Assembly: GCF_036370855.1 (NCBI RefSeq)
Contig: NC_088112.1
Location: forward strand, 13,508,469 to 13,572,468
Reading direction: 5' to 3'
Source: Dromaius novaehollandiae
Taxonomy: Eukaryota > Chordata > Aves > Casuariiformes > Dromaiidae
Length of the DNA: 64,000 nt
Shown here: positions 35,101-46,371 of the stretch, piece by piece
How the letters are laid out: every line of letters begins with the position of its first letter
How positions within the stretch are numbered: position 1 is the first letter of the stretch
The notes under the pieces: generated by a model
The model's input: the letters and a program-made list of their open reading frames with translations, nothing else
What the model was told of the DNA's origin: nothing
Database searches by the model: none
Translations under genes and position numbers: made by a program

Positions 35101-37953
35101 TCTTGGGACAGCACAACTGTCTACCCTGGATAAACGCCCAAATGAAGCTGGCATAACTGCAAGTCCTCAATTCATGACTCTTAGACATTTCTCCATAGTT
35201 ACATATCAACCATGCACCTTTTGCCACTGAAAACAAATGGTACAGATGTAGATCTTTGCTCAGTTTTTCAAGGCATTAATGTTTTTGAAGAGCTCTGATA
35301 TTCTGAATTAAATTACAAAGCAAATGGCAAAATGATATCTTTTCTGCCTAAAAGCCTTGATATTTCCATTCTTTCCAAGTCTTCATTTATATCACTCTAC
35401 TTTTATTCCATAAGTGCTACATCTAGTCATGTAAATTCTCTCCGCTGTAGCATGTTATTGATCCTGAGAACAGAGCTATCAGTGGGAAACAGTGTAGGTA
35501 TGAGATCACAAATCTCCAAAAAAGGGAGGGCAGAGAGAGGAAAAACTCCCACCAATGGGCATTATTTCCCCCATCATATACTAATTTGTATTTGCCGCTA
35601 GCAAATTACAGAAATAATGTATTTTGAGTTTTACAAAATGGCATGGTAAAGAGAACAACAGATAAGGATGGCTGTTGTTTTAGTGAGTTCTGCTGATATC
35701 TAGGCTACATAAGGAAAGCTTGATTGCTTTCTGATGTATCCAGAAGCCCAAGAGAGATAAGACAGCCTCCTTATACACGGTTGTTTATTTAAGCAATAAG
35801 ACACAACAGGCAGTGCATTTCTGAGTGATTATTACCAGCCTCGGGTAGTGTCAGAAGGCACAGGGCTAAAGGCTGTGTGTCTTTAACTTACCAAGAAGTT
35901 CAGCGATGACCTAGAAATGAACCGTCTCTCTCGGTGTCTCATTCCTATTATGAAAACTGAATTGCTAAATAAAAATTAGGGGAAACACTCAGATCTGTGT
36001 GGTTTCTGGGCATTATGGATCTGGATATGACATAATGAGGAGGCAATCAGTAATCCCCAGTTGCGTCTGGCATCTCAGCTCATTCCATAATTGCTTTTCA
36101 TAATACAGTATGTGGAATCTGGGAATTCCACGTCTTGTGAAATGAAAAACAGCGCTTTAAAAAGCCTTCTCCTGTTATTCGCTTTTTCTCTCTAACCCAG
36201 ACACCAGGCTGGGACAAGGTGACAAGAAGAAAGAAACATTAACATGTTCAAAAGCTTCCAGCAGCCAACTATTAGTTCCCTTCTTGTTTGTTTGTTTTTT
36301 AATTCAGAGATGAAACATTTTAAGCTGGCGCCATTAACATTTGCAGCACGTTGGCAGTGCCAAATTTTTAAAACACAAAAAATGCATTTTCTAAACACCG
36401 TGGCTTGTCTAAAAACTTTGTTGTGCTTTATTCTTAACACAATCTATATCTATAACAAAGTTCTGACTGCAGGTAACCATGTTCTTCGGCTTATATGTTC
36501 CTAGTACTTTCGCAATTTCTCTGTGTGTGCATGTTTGTGCGCACATCTGCAAGGATTCCTCCTCCCAATTTACCAGTGTAAAATGCCCTGAGGACAACGC
36601 TTTTCTTTAGTCACAATAGATCCGAGCTTTTATGAATGAATTCGTTCCACTCTGCCTGCATATAGATTTTTTCAGCTGTAATGGTGCTATCAGCATTATG
36701 ACCGCAAGCCTGGCGTCTCTCTTCTCAGAGGCCGCGGAGTGACATGTGGAGCCTGGGGAACGGTGCCCTCCCCCCATGCAGGACAGCTCATTCTGAATAT
36801 GGCTTTAGAAATAAAGGATTTTTATTCTCTGCTTGGTGCTCTCTGGATAATTTGCACAGACACGTGGAAAGGAAAATAGACCTCAGGTCTGGGGGAAGCA
36901 CAGCGCATACCACACAATCTTTCCCACCTCTGGCACAGTTGGAGGCAGCTGGCTACATCTGCCTACGAAAACTCCTCAGTCTAAGTGAGCATAAAAACAT
37001 CTCTCTCAGCACGCTAATGTGTAGTGAGGTAATTATACAGGAAGGTTTAGGCACAGTGGTGTAAAACAGGCTGAACCAAACAATGAAGCAGGCAGCACTG
37101 GTCTTTGCAGCATCCTCAGGCTGACGAGCTTTTTTGTCTGTCACTCCCTTGTCTTGCATCAACACTTCAAAATGTATTTAGGTGCTAATACTGGAATACT
37201 TTGTAATGAGAGGGGAAGGGACACTGAAAAGGAGCAGCCCTGTACTACCAACAGTTGAAGAGGCTTTCAAAGAGACACAGCACCATTTAGGGAATTAACT
37301 GGCACACAGGTACATTAATCAGTGCAAACTAATGTTTGTCCCAGTATGAGTTAAACTGGAAAATGCTGCTGTTAGTTTGTAATGTGTCTTCTATTTATTA
37401 AAGGCAAAGGTTTGTGCCAAGCTCTGTAACAGTCTATTTGCTCTCAGTAGGATTTCTGCACAAGTGTACTATGACAAAAGGAAAAAAAGGAAGGGAAGAT
37501 TGAGTGACGTACTTCAGGAGAAGGCCAGCCCCTGGAGAGACCCTGCAGTGGAGTACTTGCTAGAGTCCACAAAAGACTGGTCTGATAATGGACGACAACA
37601 GGGAATAAGAAAGGAAAGAAAGAAAAAGGATGGTATTAGTAAGCTGAAATATTACTCGTCTTTATCAAAACAGTTGGTCTGTGCTTTAAAAGACACAACC
37701 TCTCAATTCAGCAGTATTAGTTGAGTTAGAGATGGGGTGGTTGCCAAATACCTGCAAGGTACTAGGTGGGCTGACAGTGGATTCGTTACTTTTTACAAGA
37801 GGAAAGTTTAGGACAGAGACCACCAGGTAGCCCCCACTGTCTTCCATCCCCTGTGACAGCAGCTGACTCTTTGTCACTTAGAGCATGGCAAGGCACTGGG
37901 AACTCACGGTTTGGCGAGCAGCTGTCTCTGCTGCCAGAGTTGGTGTCACCTAC
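32197..37953 (-). other. EBF1: EBF1 intron, 5757 bp, before terminal exon
   Basis: The intron runs from a GTAGGT donor to an ACAG acceptor. It holds T and A runs near 34080-34108 and a short CA stretch near 34350. No coding exon or full transposon was recognised. Plus-strand frames at 33642-33842, 34294-34482 and 36744-37064 lack codon structure or known domains. Much of 35200-36500 is plain AT-rich sequence. Confidence 0.85.
32202..32244 (-). promoter_or_regulatory. EBF1: Long polypyrimidine tract of the terminal EBF1 acceptor
   Basis: The plus strand is almost pure purine (AAGGAGAAGAGAAGGAGAGA, then G-runs and eight A). The transcript therefore carries about 43 nearly uninterrupted pyrimidines directly before the GCAACAG acceptor of the last exon. 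Such a tract binds U2AF and PTB-type proteins and should make this a strong acceptor. Confidence 0.7.
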
Positions 37954-38148
37954 CTTGCAGGCTATTGCCGTTGGTGCTGGTGCAGGTGGGAGGAGGAGAA
38001 GTTTGCGGTCTCACAACAGGCGCAAAAGCACTCTTCTGTTTCACCGCTGAGACCATGTTGGCTGGTGAGAAGGAGAAAATCCCAGAGGAACTGCTACAGT
38101 TTGAGGGGAGGCTAGTGGAGGAGGCCATTGTTGGACTTGATGGCACAA
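37954..38148 (-). CDS. EBF1: EBF1 exon: distal C-terminal transactivation region (195 nt)
   Basis: This exon completes the Ile codon, then encodes [40 protein letters not shown] and [20 protein letters not shown], then NSLQ and the first base of an Ala codon: 64 whole codons plus 3 split bases. The acceptor is TTTAG (AG at 38150-38149), preceded by TTTCCT. The donor is GTAGGT from 37953. The run of Ser after SLPSNC, and [13 protein letters not shown], separate EBF1 from its paralogues. The intron bases directly after the donor read Gly-Arg-stop, so an intron-retained transcript would lose only the last ten residues. Plus-strand reading frames over this exon are shadows. Confidence 0.97.
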
Positions 38149-41100
38149 CTAAAGGAAAAAAAGACCCCCAAAAGGGATTCCTTAGTATTAGATAATCAGC
38201 AGGCTGTAGAAACAAAAGACTCCTGCTTCTTGGATGGACTGAGGCTAATTTCAAAGGGCTGTGGCCTTTACTGCAGTTAGATTTCTGGTTGTTCGCAAAG
38301 TGTAATCAGGCACTACAAGAAACCTGCCTGTTTCTTTTTGTTTTGCAACTGTTCACGAGCAGTAATTCTAGGTGCTCTCATAGACTCCTTTAATTCTGTT
38401 ACTGCAATCATTTTTTCTTACAATATCCCTGGCCCACCAGCCTATTTCACATTATTCCAGTGACTGGTAACACACACTGCTCCCATCAGAACTTGAAATG
38501 GTTTTGTGCAGGTTCACTCCTAGGTTACAAAACTGATGGGTGAGCAGAGTGGTTAAAGTACAAATCAAGACCTGGAATTTTAACTTGGAAAGGTCTAACT
38601 TTTTAACAGGTCTCCCAAAACCACTTTTCTGAGCTGTGCTTGCCTTGTAGCAAGGCAGCTCCAGGAAGACGTATTGGATTTCAGACACACCTGCTCTTAG
38701 CAGTAACCCTGCCAATCTGCTTCTCTAATGTCAGCAAAAATGGTTAGAATTTCTTCCTCTCCTAAACACTACATGGACTAGGGTTTAAAAGAAGTTATCT
38801 GAAGAGCTGGAAATACATACATACTTGCTTATTTTTTGGTTCAGGAGGGGTGAAAAGGGGAATTGAAAATTGCTGAAGTTATAACACAGAGGCTGTCCAG
38901 CATGGAGCACTCAGCGTGATGGCCGCTTTGATAGCTTTTACATCTTTGGTCTCCTGGCACTAGTGTTTTCAGTGTCTGTTGCACAAATAGATGTGTGGAT
39001 GACTGAGGGAATTCACACTTTTCTTCTATCTCCCAATGGGTGAAACCATTAAACCTTTCTCACAATGGCCACACGTGTTTTCTCTGTTATAATGACCAGT
39101 ATCAAGGCAGTCTCCAGCTTCCATGTCTCCATCAGCTTTGGAAAACTTTCTCCTGTGGAGACCTCCCAGGAATCCTCAGTGTCATGAAAAACATTCATAC
39201 TTCTTGTGTGACCATTTTACTTATGCACAGAGATGGAGCTGGCATTTCAGATCTCACTTAAGATTGAGAATTTTGAAAATGGAAGCCTCTTTTATAATGG
39301 GCAAGCGAAGCAATACTCCCAAAGGATCCATGACCTGTCTGAATACAGTCAATACAACTTTTCAAAGCCATTGATTGGAATCTCTGGATATAACTAAGTA
39401 ATGACACTAGTCTGATTTACATCAAATGAAGATCTGGCATTAAGTACAAGACTGAATAAAATGGGAGTCTCTGTTTTTTCTGAGCAGATATAGATGTTTT
39501 TAGATGGCTCTCCTTTTTTTTTTAAGAGCTAAACTGACTGTTCAAAATGAAAATGCTATATTGGAGGTTCAATTTTTAGATCGTATATCCATAAATATCT
39601 AGTATGTTACTGATAGTACAATATATATCTTTGGTTTGTGTCTTTATCATTGAGATTTTAAATGGGTTTGTTCTGTAAAAATAAAGCCAAATATTTTTAT
39701 TGTCAGACAGCATTCACAATTTCCCTTCTTTGTCCCAAAAAAGTCAAGGACCAATTCTTGGTAAGAGCTCATGCTTTCATTCTTCTTCTTGCTTAAAAAC
39801 TATTTATATACATGAGGGGGCTATGAATAATTAAATATTATAGAATGAAATTCATATCGTTTGGGCTTTTAATTATTATTTTATTTGCATTTATGTAGAT
39901 AAAAATCACCGTATTTGAGTTCTTATTTGAGAATCTGATATCATATTTGTTAACACTGAGGAAATCAATTAATGGAAATTAAATGTTCAAAGTTTCACAG
40001 TCTGACAGATACAATCTTAGTCTGAAGTCACTCTATGTCTGGAAGTACTTGCTAAGGGAGAGCAATCAAAGCACCTAAATTGAATTGCTACTATACAGCA
40101 ATTAGTTTATTGATTTAATTAAGAATGCCACCTTTTAATTTTCAGGTCATGATTGAAGCATTTTCTGATTCAATGGATTAGGCATTAGCAGAATGACAGA
40201 TCTACGAAGAAAATCTCCCAAAATATAAATAGAATAAAGAATCAGGGCTGGGAGGTGAAGCGCTATTCTAAAGAGGACTTCGTTCATAAATATGAAATAA
40301 TACACTGCTAGAGTATTTTAAATGCATTACTGGCATCTGCTTCCAAAAAGAGATGTCTCATCAATCATGTTATATTATGAATTCAGACTGCATAGATTCT
40401 GTGACAGTAAGTTCAACTTAATAAGTAAGGTACTTTGTAATACTACTTGCTACATTATGATTAGAGTACAAAAATAATAACTGGTTAGCAGTTCCGAGGT
40501 TATAAGTACTAGTTATGTGGGCAAATATTTTCTTCTAAATTTGGAGCAGCTAAGCTATGTTATTTTTTAAATCAGAGTTATTATCCTCTTTTTTATTCTG
40601 AATTCTAGCAGTGCACTTCAAAATAATTCATTACTGCTGTTAATATTACTGAACTTAAGATTTGCTGCATAAACTTTGATATGTTCAGCATTCTGTTTGC
40701 CCTGTCCACGCTAGGGTCCGAGTCTATAAGCCTATTTATATGACCAGACTTTCTAGTCTGATTCTGCCTCTAGCTTTCTACAGATGTCAGTGGAACCTAT
40801 TATGCAACATGAGTAATGTCCGAGGAACTGGGCAGGTCTATTCATTTAATTTCCTCATCTGAGTAGCGATTACCGATCTATGTGAGCAGTGGAAGAAGAC
40901 GTTCATAGGCTCTTACCAGTAGAAGCATATTTATATTTAAACAGGTTACTAAACCTTTAAAATCAAAATGCAAAAAGTTAGTCCTATACATAAATATTTT
41001 TGTAACCGGGATTGTAGACCATAAGCTCTTTATGCTACGTAATATATGACTTCTGTGACTTGAATCTTTCTGGCACTCACTGTACAGACACTAAAATACA

Positions 41101-41795
41101 AACTCTAAGTGCCATGGTCATATATTACTGACTAATACTAAGCTCTCAGTGAAGTCAATATAATACCTACTTACAAAGAAAACAGAGTATAAGCAATCAA
41201 GATTAGGCCCAATGGTAATTCATAATTTCTATAAGGTTATGAATATTTTTGTTCAGAGGTCTTGGAAACATCATTGTGCAGCTTATGGAAACATCAATCT
41301 TTGCCAGTATTACAGTAAACTTCTCTGCCCTTGATATCTTACAGTTGGAAAAAACTATTTTTCCTGTAATATATCGTTTGCCAATTCTAGAAAACAGGAT
41401 GGCATAAGTGACAATTTCTGTTGGAGTGGATCAAAAGTTGTCAGTACACAACTTTTTATTGGAGTGGGTAGGAAAGAAGGCTATGTTGAGAACAGTGCGT
41501 CTTATTTACCGAGTACATGTAAAGTTATGAAACTATCAACCCAAATCACGAGTGATATTATTCTTTTTCAGCTCTTATGAGACTCCCAAATAATAATAAT
41601 AAAACAGAGAAGAGCATTGCTGGCAACAGTAATGTCATTAAAGTGCTTCAAAGGTCACTGCCTTGGGGAGGAGAGAAAGGACCAAGCTCTGCTTCAAGTG
41701 CTCAAAATAGAAACTAAATATTGAGTATCACAGAAAAGTCACCATCTCTTCCTAATGAAAATGTGCAAAATACAGAAGAGCCGTATCATACTCAC
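38149..41795 (-). other. EBF1: EBF1 intron, 3647 bp
   Basis: The intron runs from a GTGAGT donor to a TTTAG acceptor. From about 39420 to 41500 it is AT-rich with homeodomain- and POU-like words (an octamer ATTTGCAT at 39883-39890) and no recognised repeats, so it may hold conserved non-coding sequence. A 9-bp hairpin lies at 41433-41456. No coding exon was found. Confidence 0.85.
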
Positions 41796-41975
41796 TGGCA
41801 TAGGGAGAATTGGCAGCAGATCCATTCAGGAAGGTTGGAGAACCGCCTAAATTTGACATTCCAGCATTCCCATAGCCATTCATGCTTGTTGTGACAGAGT
41901 TATAATTTGTCTGCTGAGGGGTGGTGCTTGGCACGTACCCATGAGGTGACACGCTGCTTGAGTTGCGAGTAAAAC
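41796..41975 (-). CDS. EBF1: EBF1 exon: C-terminal transactivation region (180 nt)
   Basis: This exon completes a Gly codon and then encodes [40 protein letters not shown] and [19 protein letters not shown], ending on the first base of an Ile codon. The acceptor is ACAAAAG (AG at 41977-41976), a weak pyrimidine context. The donor is GTGAGT, a strong match to consensus. The segment is rich in Ser, Thr, Asn and Pro and lacks a folded-domain signature, as expected of the EBF transactivation region. NAG in GYGNAGMS differs from the SAA I recall in mammalian EBF1, which fits a non-mammalian source. Missing the donor would append about 17 residues and a stop near 41752. Confidence 0.96.
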
Positions 41976-43458
41976 CTTTTGTGGGGAGGGAATACATTTA
42001 GAAAGCGGAATTAGCCCGAGAACAGTTTCTAAAACAAACAGTGACAAGCAAGTAACTCAGGCCTAGCAAGGGAGCTGCCCGGCTCCAGCCGTGGTGTGCA
42101 TGGAGAGGGCTAGTACTGACCACCACCAGACAACCCAGACTGCGAACGCTCACTGCCTGGGTCATTGCCGATGGGAGCATGAAGAGGGAGGAGGAAGGCT
42201 ACCACTTCCACAGCTCCACAGGAAATCCATGCCTTTGAGCAGAGATGACCAGTGGGCATTACAGGAACACTCACTCTAAAAGAGCTATTTGCAGGAAACA
42301 ACGTGAACTTTCAAGGTGAGAAGTAATTTAGGGTGCCTGACTTAGGGAAAATTGGAAAATGTAGGGTATATTTCTCATAGTAGTAGCATATCTTCAGTCT
42401 TTCTGTTCTGGTCTGATCATTATGTTGGTAGAAAATGACTGGTAAATTTGGCTCAAAGTTAAAAACTGAATTTCCACCTTACTCTGAAAATGAGAGTTGA
42501 GGAAACTCATACTTAGATATCCAAAATGAGGATTTGTTTCTAGAAGCACGGAATTACAAAATGCATCTTCACTCCTGGAAAATGACATACCAACTTTTCT
42601 TCCTTTCACATAGTACATCTGTAAAATGCTTGCTATCATCTAAAATAATTTCTTGGTGTAATTTTTTGGTGCAACGCTCACTAATTTTTCTGCCTGTCTA
42701 GAGAACAGCCTCATTCTACCACTTTCTCATTAAAATGGATTTGAAGTTGGATAATAAATAGAACTGAGCAAAGGAGAGGGGAAATTGCAAAGGGTATTTT
42801 GCAAAAATATTCTTCACTCTTTTTTTAACTGTAGAAATTAAAACAATACTGATTTTATACTGATTTTATAAAATACTTTATTTTAAAAATGAGAGAAGCT
42901 CTGAAAATGCCTTTGTAAATATTTGGTTTTTTCCTACTTTCAAAATTTAGAAAAATCTAAAAATCTGAAAAATACCCATCAGTGCTAATATTATATCTCT
43001 TGCAAAACAAAACAAAACAAAAACCAGAGAAATACTCAAGGGATACATTTCTGTTATAAGGAAATACTACCTAAGGCCCAGACTCAGAGACTGTGCATGC
43101 TCAGGGAAATCTATAAGCAAGTACTTAAAATTAAGTACAGGCTCAAGTCCACAGAAATCCTTTTAAAATTAGTGGGATTTAAACACAAATGCAAGTGTTA
43201 GTTTGAGTTAAAAAAAGAGATTTAGATACATGCATAAGTGCTTTTCCTGAATTGGGGCCTATGTCACTAAACGAAAGAGGTTCTCCAGACAGTATTGCAT
43301 AATTCAAAGATTGTGCATGTGGTATGGGACGGTGCCTGCCTAGGCATACTCCTAGCATTTGGTTCTGAACAATCGCTCTTTTGGCCTGCTTTGTGCATGT
43401 TTCCCTGACATTTAGCAGAAAAGATTCATAAAGAGAGGAAGACGAGTCTTCTCCTGAC
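41976..43458 (-). other. EBF1: EBF1 intron, 1483 bp
   Basis: The intron runs from a GTCAGG donor to an AAAAG acceptor. It contains a palindromic MITE-like repeat (43072-43261), a short AAAAC repeat (43013-43025) and an 11-bp tandem duplication at 42847-42868. No exon was seen. Confidence 0.85.
43072..43261. repeat. Near-complete palindromic MITE-like element in EBF1 intron
   Basis: The left end TAAGGCCCAGACTCAGAGAC and right end CCTGAATTGGGGCCTA are inverted versions of each other. Inside are ATAAGCAAGTACTTAAAATTA on one arm and ATGCATAAGTGCTTTTCCTG on the other, with AAGTCCACAGAAATCC / AAAATTAGTGGGATTT around the centre. The length is about 190 bp. No transposase is present, so it is a non-autonomous element. 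The family is not named from sequence alone. Confidence 0.6.
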
Positions 43459-43636
43459 CCTGATTGGTGGCCTGCGAGGCTTCGGAAACATTGACAGCTA
43501 GTTGACCGCTAAAGGAATTCACTCCCATCATTCCCGCATGGACTGACGTGTTAGCAAGGGCAGGGAGCTGGTTGTGATTGCGGGGAACACTGTAGAGGGC
43601 TTCTGCAATGTCTGCTGCTCTTTTCAGGATTATTTC
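43459..43636 (-). CDS. EBF1: EBF1 exon: HLH helix 2, ancestral copy, and start of C-terminal region (178 nt)
   Basis: This exon starts in phase 0 with [20 protein letters not shown], the second copy of helix 2. It continues through [18 protein letters not shown] and [12 protein letters not shown] to SEASQATNQ. It then gives the first base of a Gly codon completed by the next exon: 59 codons plus 1 nt. The acceptor is CTCTAG at 43642-43637. The donor is G followed by GTCAGG from 43458, again with C at +3. After the helix the sequence becomes low in charge and rich in Ser, Asn and Ala, marking the passage from the dimerisation domain to the transactivation region. Read-through past the donor would give a short tail and a stop. 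Confidence 0.96.
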
Positions 43637-44305
<669 letters not shown>

Positions 44306-44997
44306 TCAATATAAAAACAGATGTGTTCCTCTGAGTTCAATAAAGTCTTTGTGGGGGAAATAAATGTTAGAATCTTTTATACTGTTCTATTAGTTGCACC
44401 ATGTTTTGTTATTTTTTTTTTCCTCCCACCAGGTAGACCTTAATTGTAACAACTCTCAGCAAACACTGAATGGTGTTAAATCACTAGTTCATCCTATTCA
44501 CACACACACTTAATCAAGTCAAAAGGTGAGAATCATTGGTGCTGCAAAATAAAATACATCACTCAATTGTCTCTACCATCTGCACTATAAACCACTCATC
44601 GGTTTATTGCAGAATACAATTCCTGAGGTCATTTGCTAGATTACTGCAATCAATGTCATTCAGAACATGTTATGAATCCCTTCAATGTGTTTATTTTATT
44701 CTTAATTGCATACTGCAGGAATTGTGACCTTACCCAGCAGGCCACATTCAAAAGATATCCAATCAGTCCTATGCTACTGGTAATGCAACATCTCAACTCC
44801 CTTGGTTTGTATCCTAATACAATGGGTCAGAGCCAGGATCCATGTATACAAAATGACACAGAAGAGGAAAATATATGCAGTATGAGGGAAAAGCCCAGTA
44901 CCATGCAGGGTTTCCTGGGAACATTCCCTGAACGGACAACAGTATTTAAAATGGTCTGGGATTTAGTTCTCAGTTTTGGGCATAACTTTACTATTAC

Positions 44998-45012
44998 TTT
45001 TTTTTTTTTTTT
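44998..45012. repeat. Poly-T run (intronic)
   Basis: Fifteen T followed by GG. No adjoining retroposon was recognised. Confidence 0.9.
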
Positions 45013-45956
45013 GGTTCACTTTCCTATTTGTTCATATCTTTTAATTTCTTTTTACTCAGTGGTCTAAAGCATTCACCTCTCTTCTTCTTCACTTAAACAC
45101 TTCTTATAGTATTTTAAACTGGTGTCCAAATAATAACAGCATTTCTTCTGTCCTTACATTTTACAGTGCAAAAAAATCTCTAAGAATAATCCTGGAAGAA
45201 AATCTAAAAGTGCATTGTAGAATTAACCCTGAAGAAATTTATTTTCATATTCTTTCAGAACATCTAGCAGATCCTCAATTGCCTGATCAAAACCAACGCA
45301 GACCATCTTTTAAGTAAAACAATGTATTTTTTCCTACTCCCAGTCCTTCAATATTGCTTTAATACACAAACATGATGCTATTCACCAAAGCATATATCTG
45401 CAGGTAGCTTACAAAAATAGTACCATTTCTGAGAATTTTACAGTTTTCTACAAAGTTAAACTTTATAACTTAAAATATTTTACACAATAGCCATATTTTA
45501 CACCAAAAAGAAACAGTAATGTTCAATTTTCATATACTGTAGACTCTGATCAGAAAATAGAGATATAATTGCGTTCATTTTGCTGTCACCATAACCTCTT
45601 CAAAAATCCTTGAACAACTCTTCAAATGACAAGCTTTTAGATGCATATTAGCATTTTTTTCAATTTTAAATTCTCTATAATATAACATAAAATAGTTGTC
45701 ATACTGCAGTAACTACTTATGACATATATAATGTCCTAAATTCAAAAATGAGATGGAGGATTTTTGTACTCCCAGTAAACATTTAGGCTTGCCTTCTGAT
45801 GCACACACCCTTCTTTCAGAACACACATTTAAATTATTTTCCACATATGATTGAGATGCTTTATATAATTGATGGATTTTTTGAACCAGTACCTTTGAAA
45901 CATACTCTGAAGAATTAGGTTGCTACTGCTTTTTCTTTTTTATTTTTATTCCTTTC

Positions 45957-45984
45957 GTGTGTGTGTATGTGTGTGTGTGTGTGT
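45957..45984. repeat. (GT)n microsatellite (intronic)
   Basis: About 14 GT units with one TA interruption. On the EBF1 sense strand it is (CA)n. Confidence 0.9.
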
Positions 45985-46353
45985 AGCTTGACCACAACAG
46001 TTAGCAAAATAATCGTGGACAGACAGACTACAAACTACACCCAGGTAGAATCAAGCCCTATTGCTTTAGTATAATCATCAAAGCAATGAGTAGCCCTTTT
46101 TGCCTCATGTAGAAAATACAAACTAAAAAAGAACAGAGAAGAATTTATTGAAAAATTTTTGTTTTTCAGTCCATGTTTTAATAATTGAAATTATTGCACA
46201 GGTGTTTGACTTTGCAAACTAGGATTTATTTCACTTCAGTAAAAAAAGGTGTTTGCACTATATATTTGATTAATACAAAACTAGAAAATTATACAGAGCC
46301 CACAAACTGCTTTGGAATACTGTTAACCTAAGCTGTCATTATGCCAAATTACC

Positions 46354-46371
46354 AAAAAAAAAAAAAAAAAA
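46354..46371. repeat. Poly-A run (intronic)
   Basis: Eighteen A before TTTAAAT. Confidence 0.9.

Noticed and set aside
37853-38195. Three plus-strand frames over the 195-nt exon
   Set aside because: They are antisense shadows of a conserved EBF1 exon.
44633-45067. 144-codon plus-strand frame in the long EBF1 intron
   Set aside because: No family match. It ends in a poly-T-derived phenylalanine run and lies in AT-rich intron.
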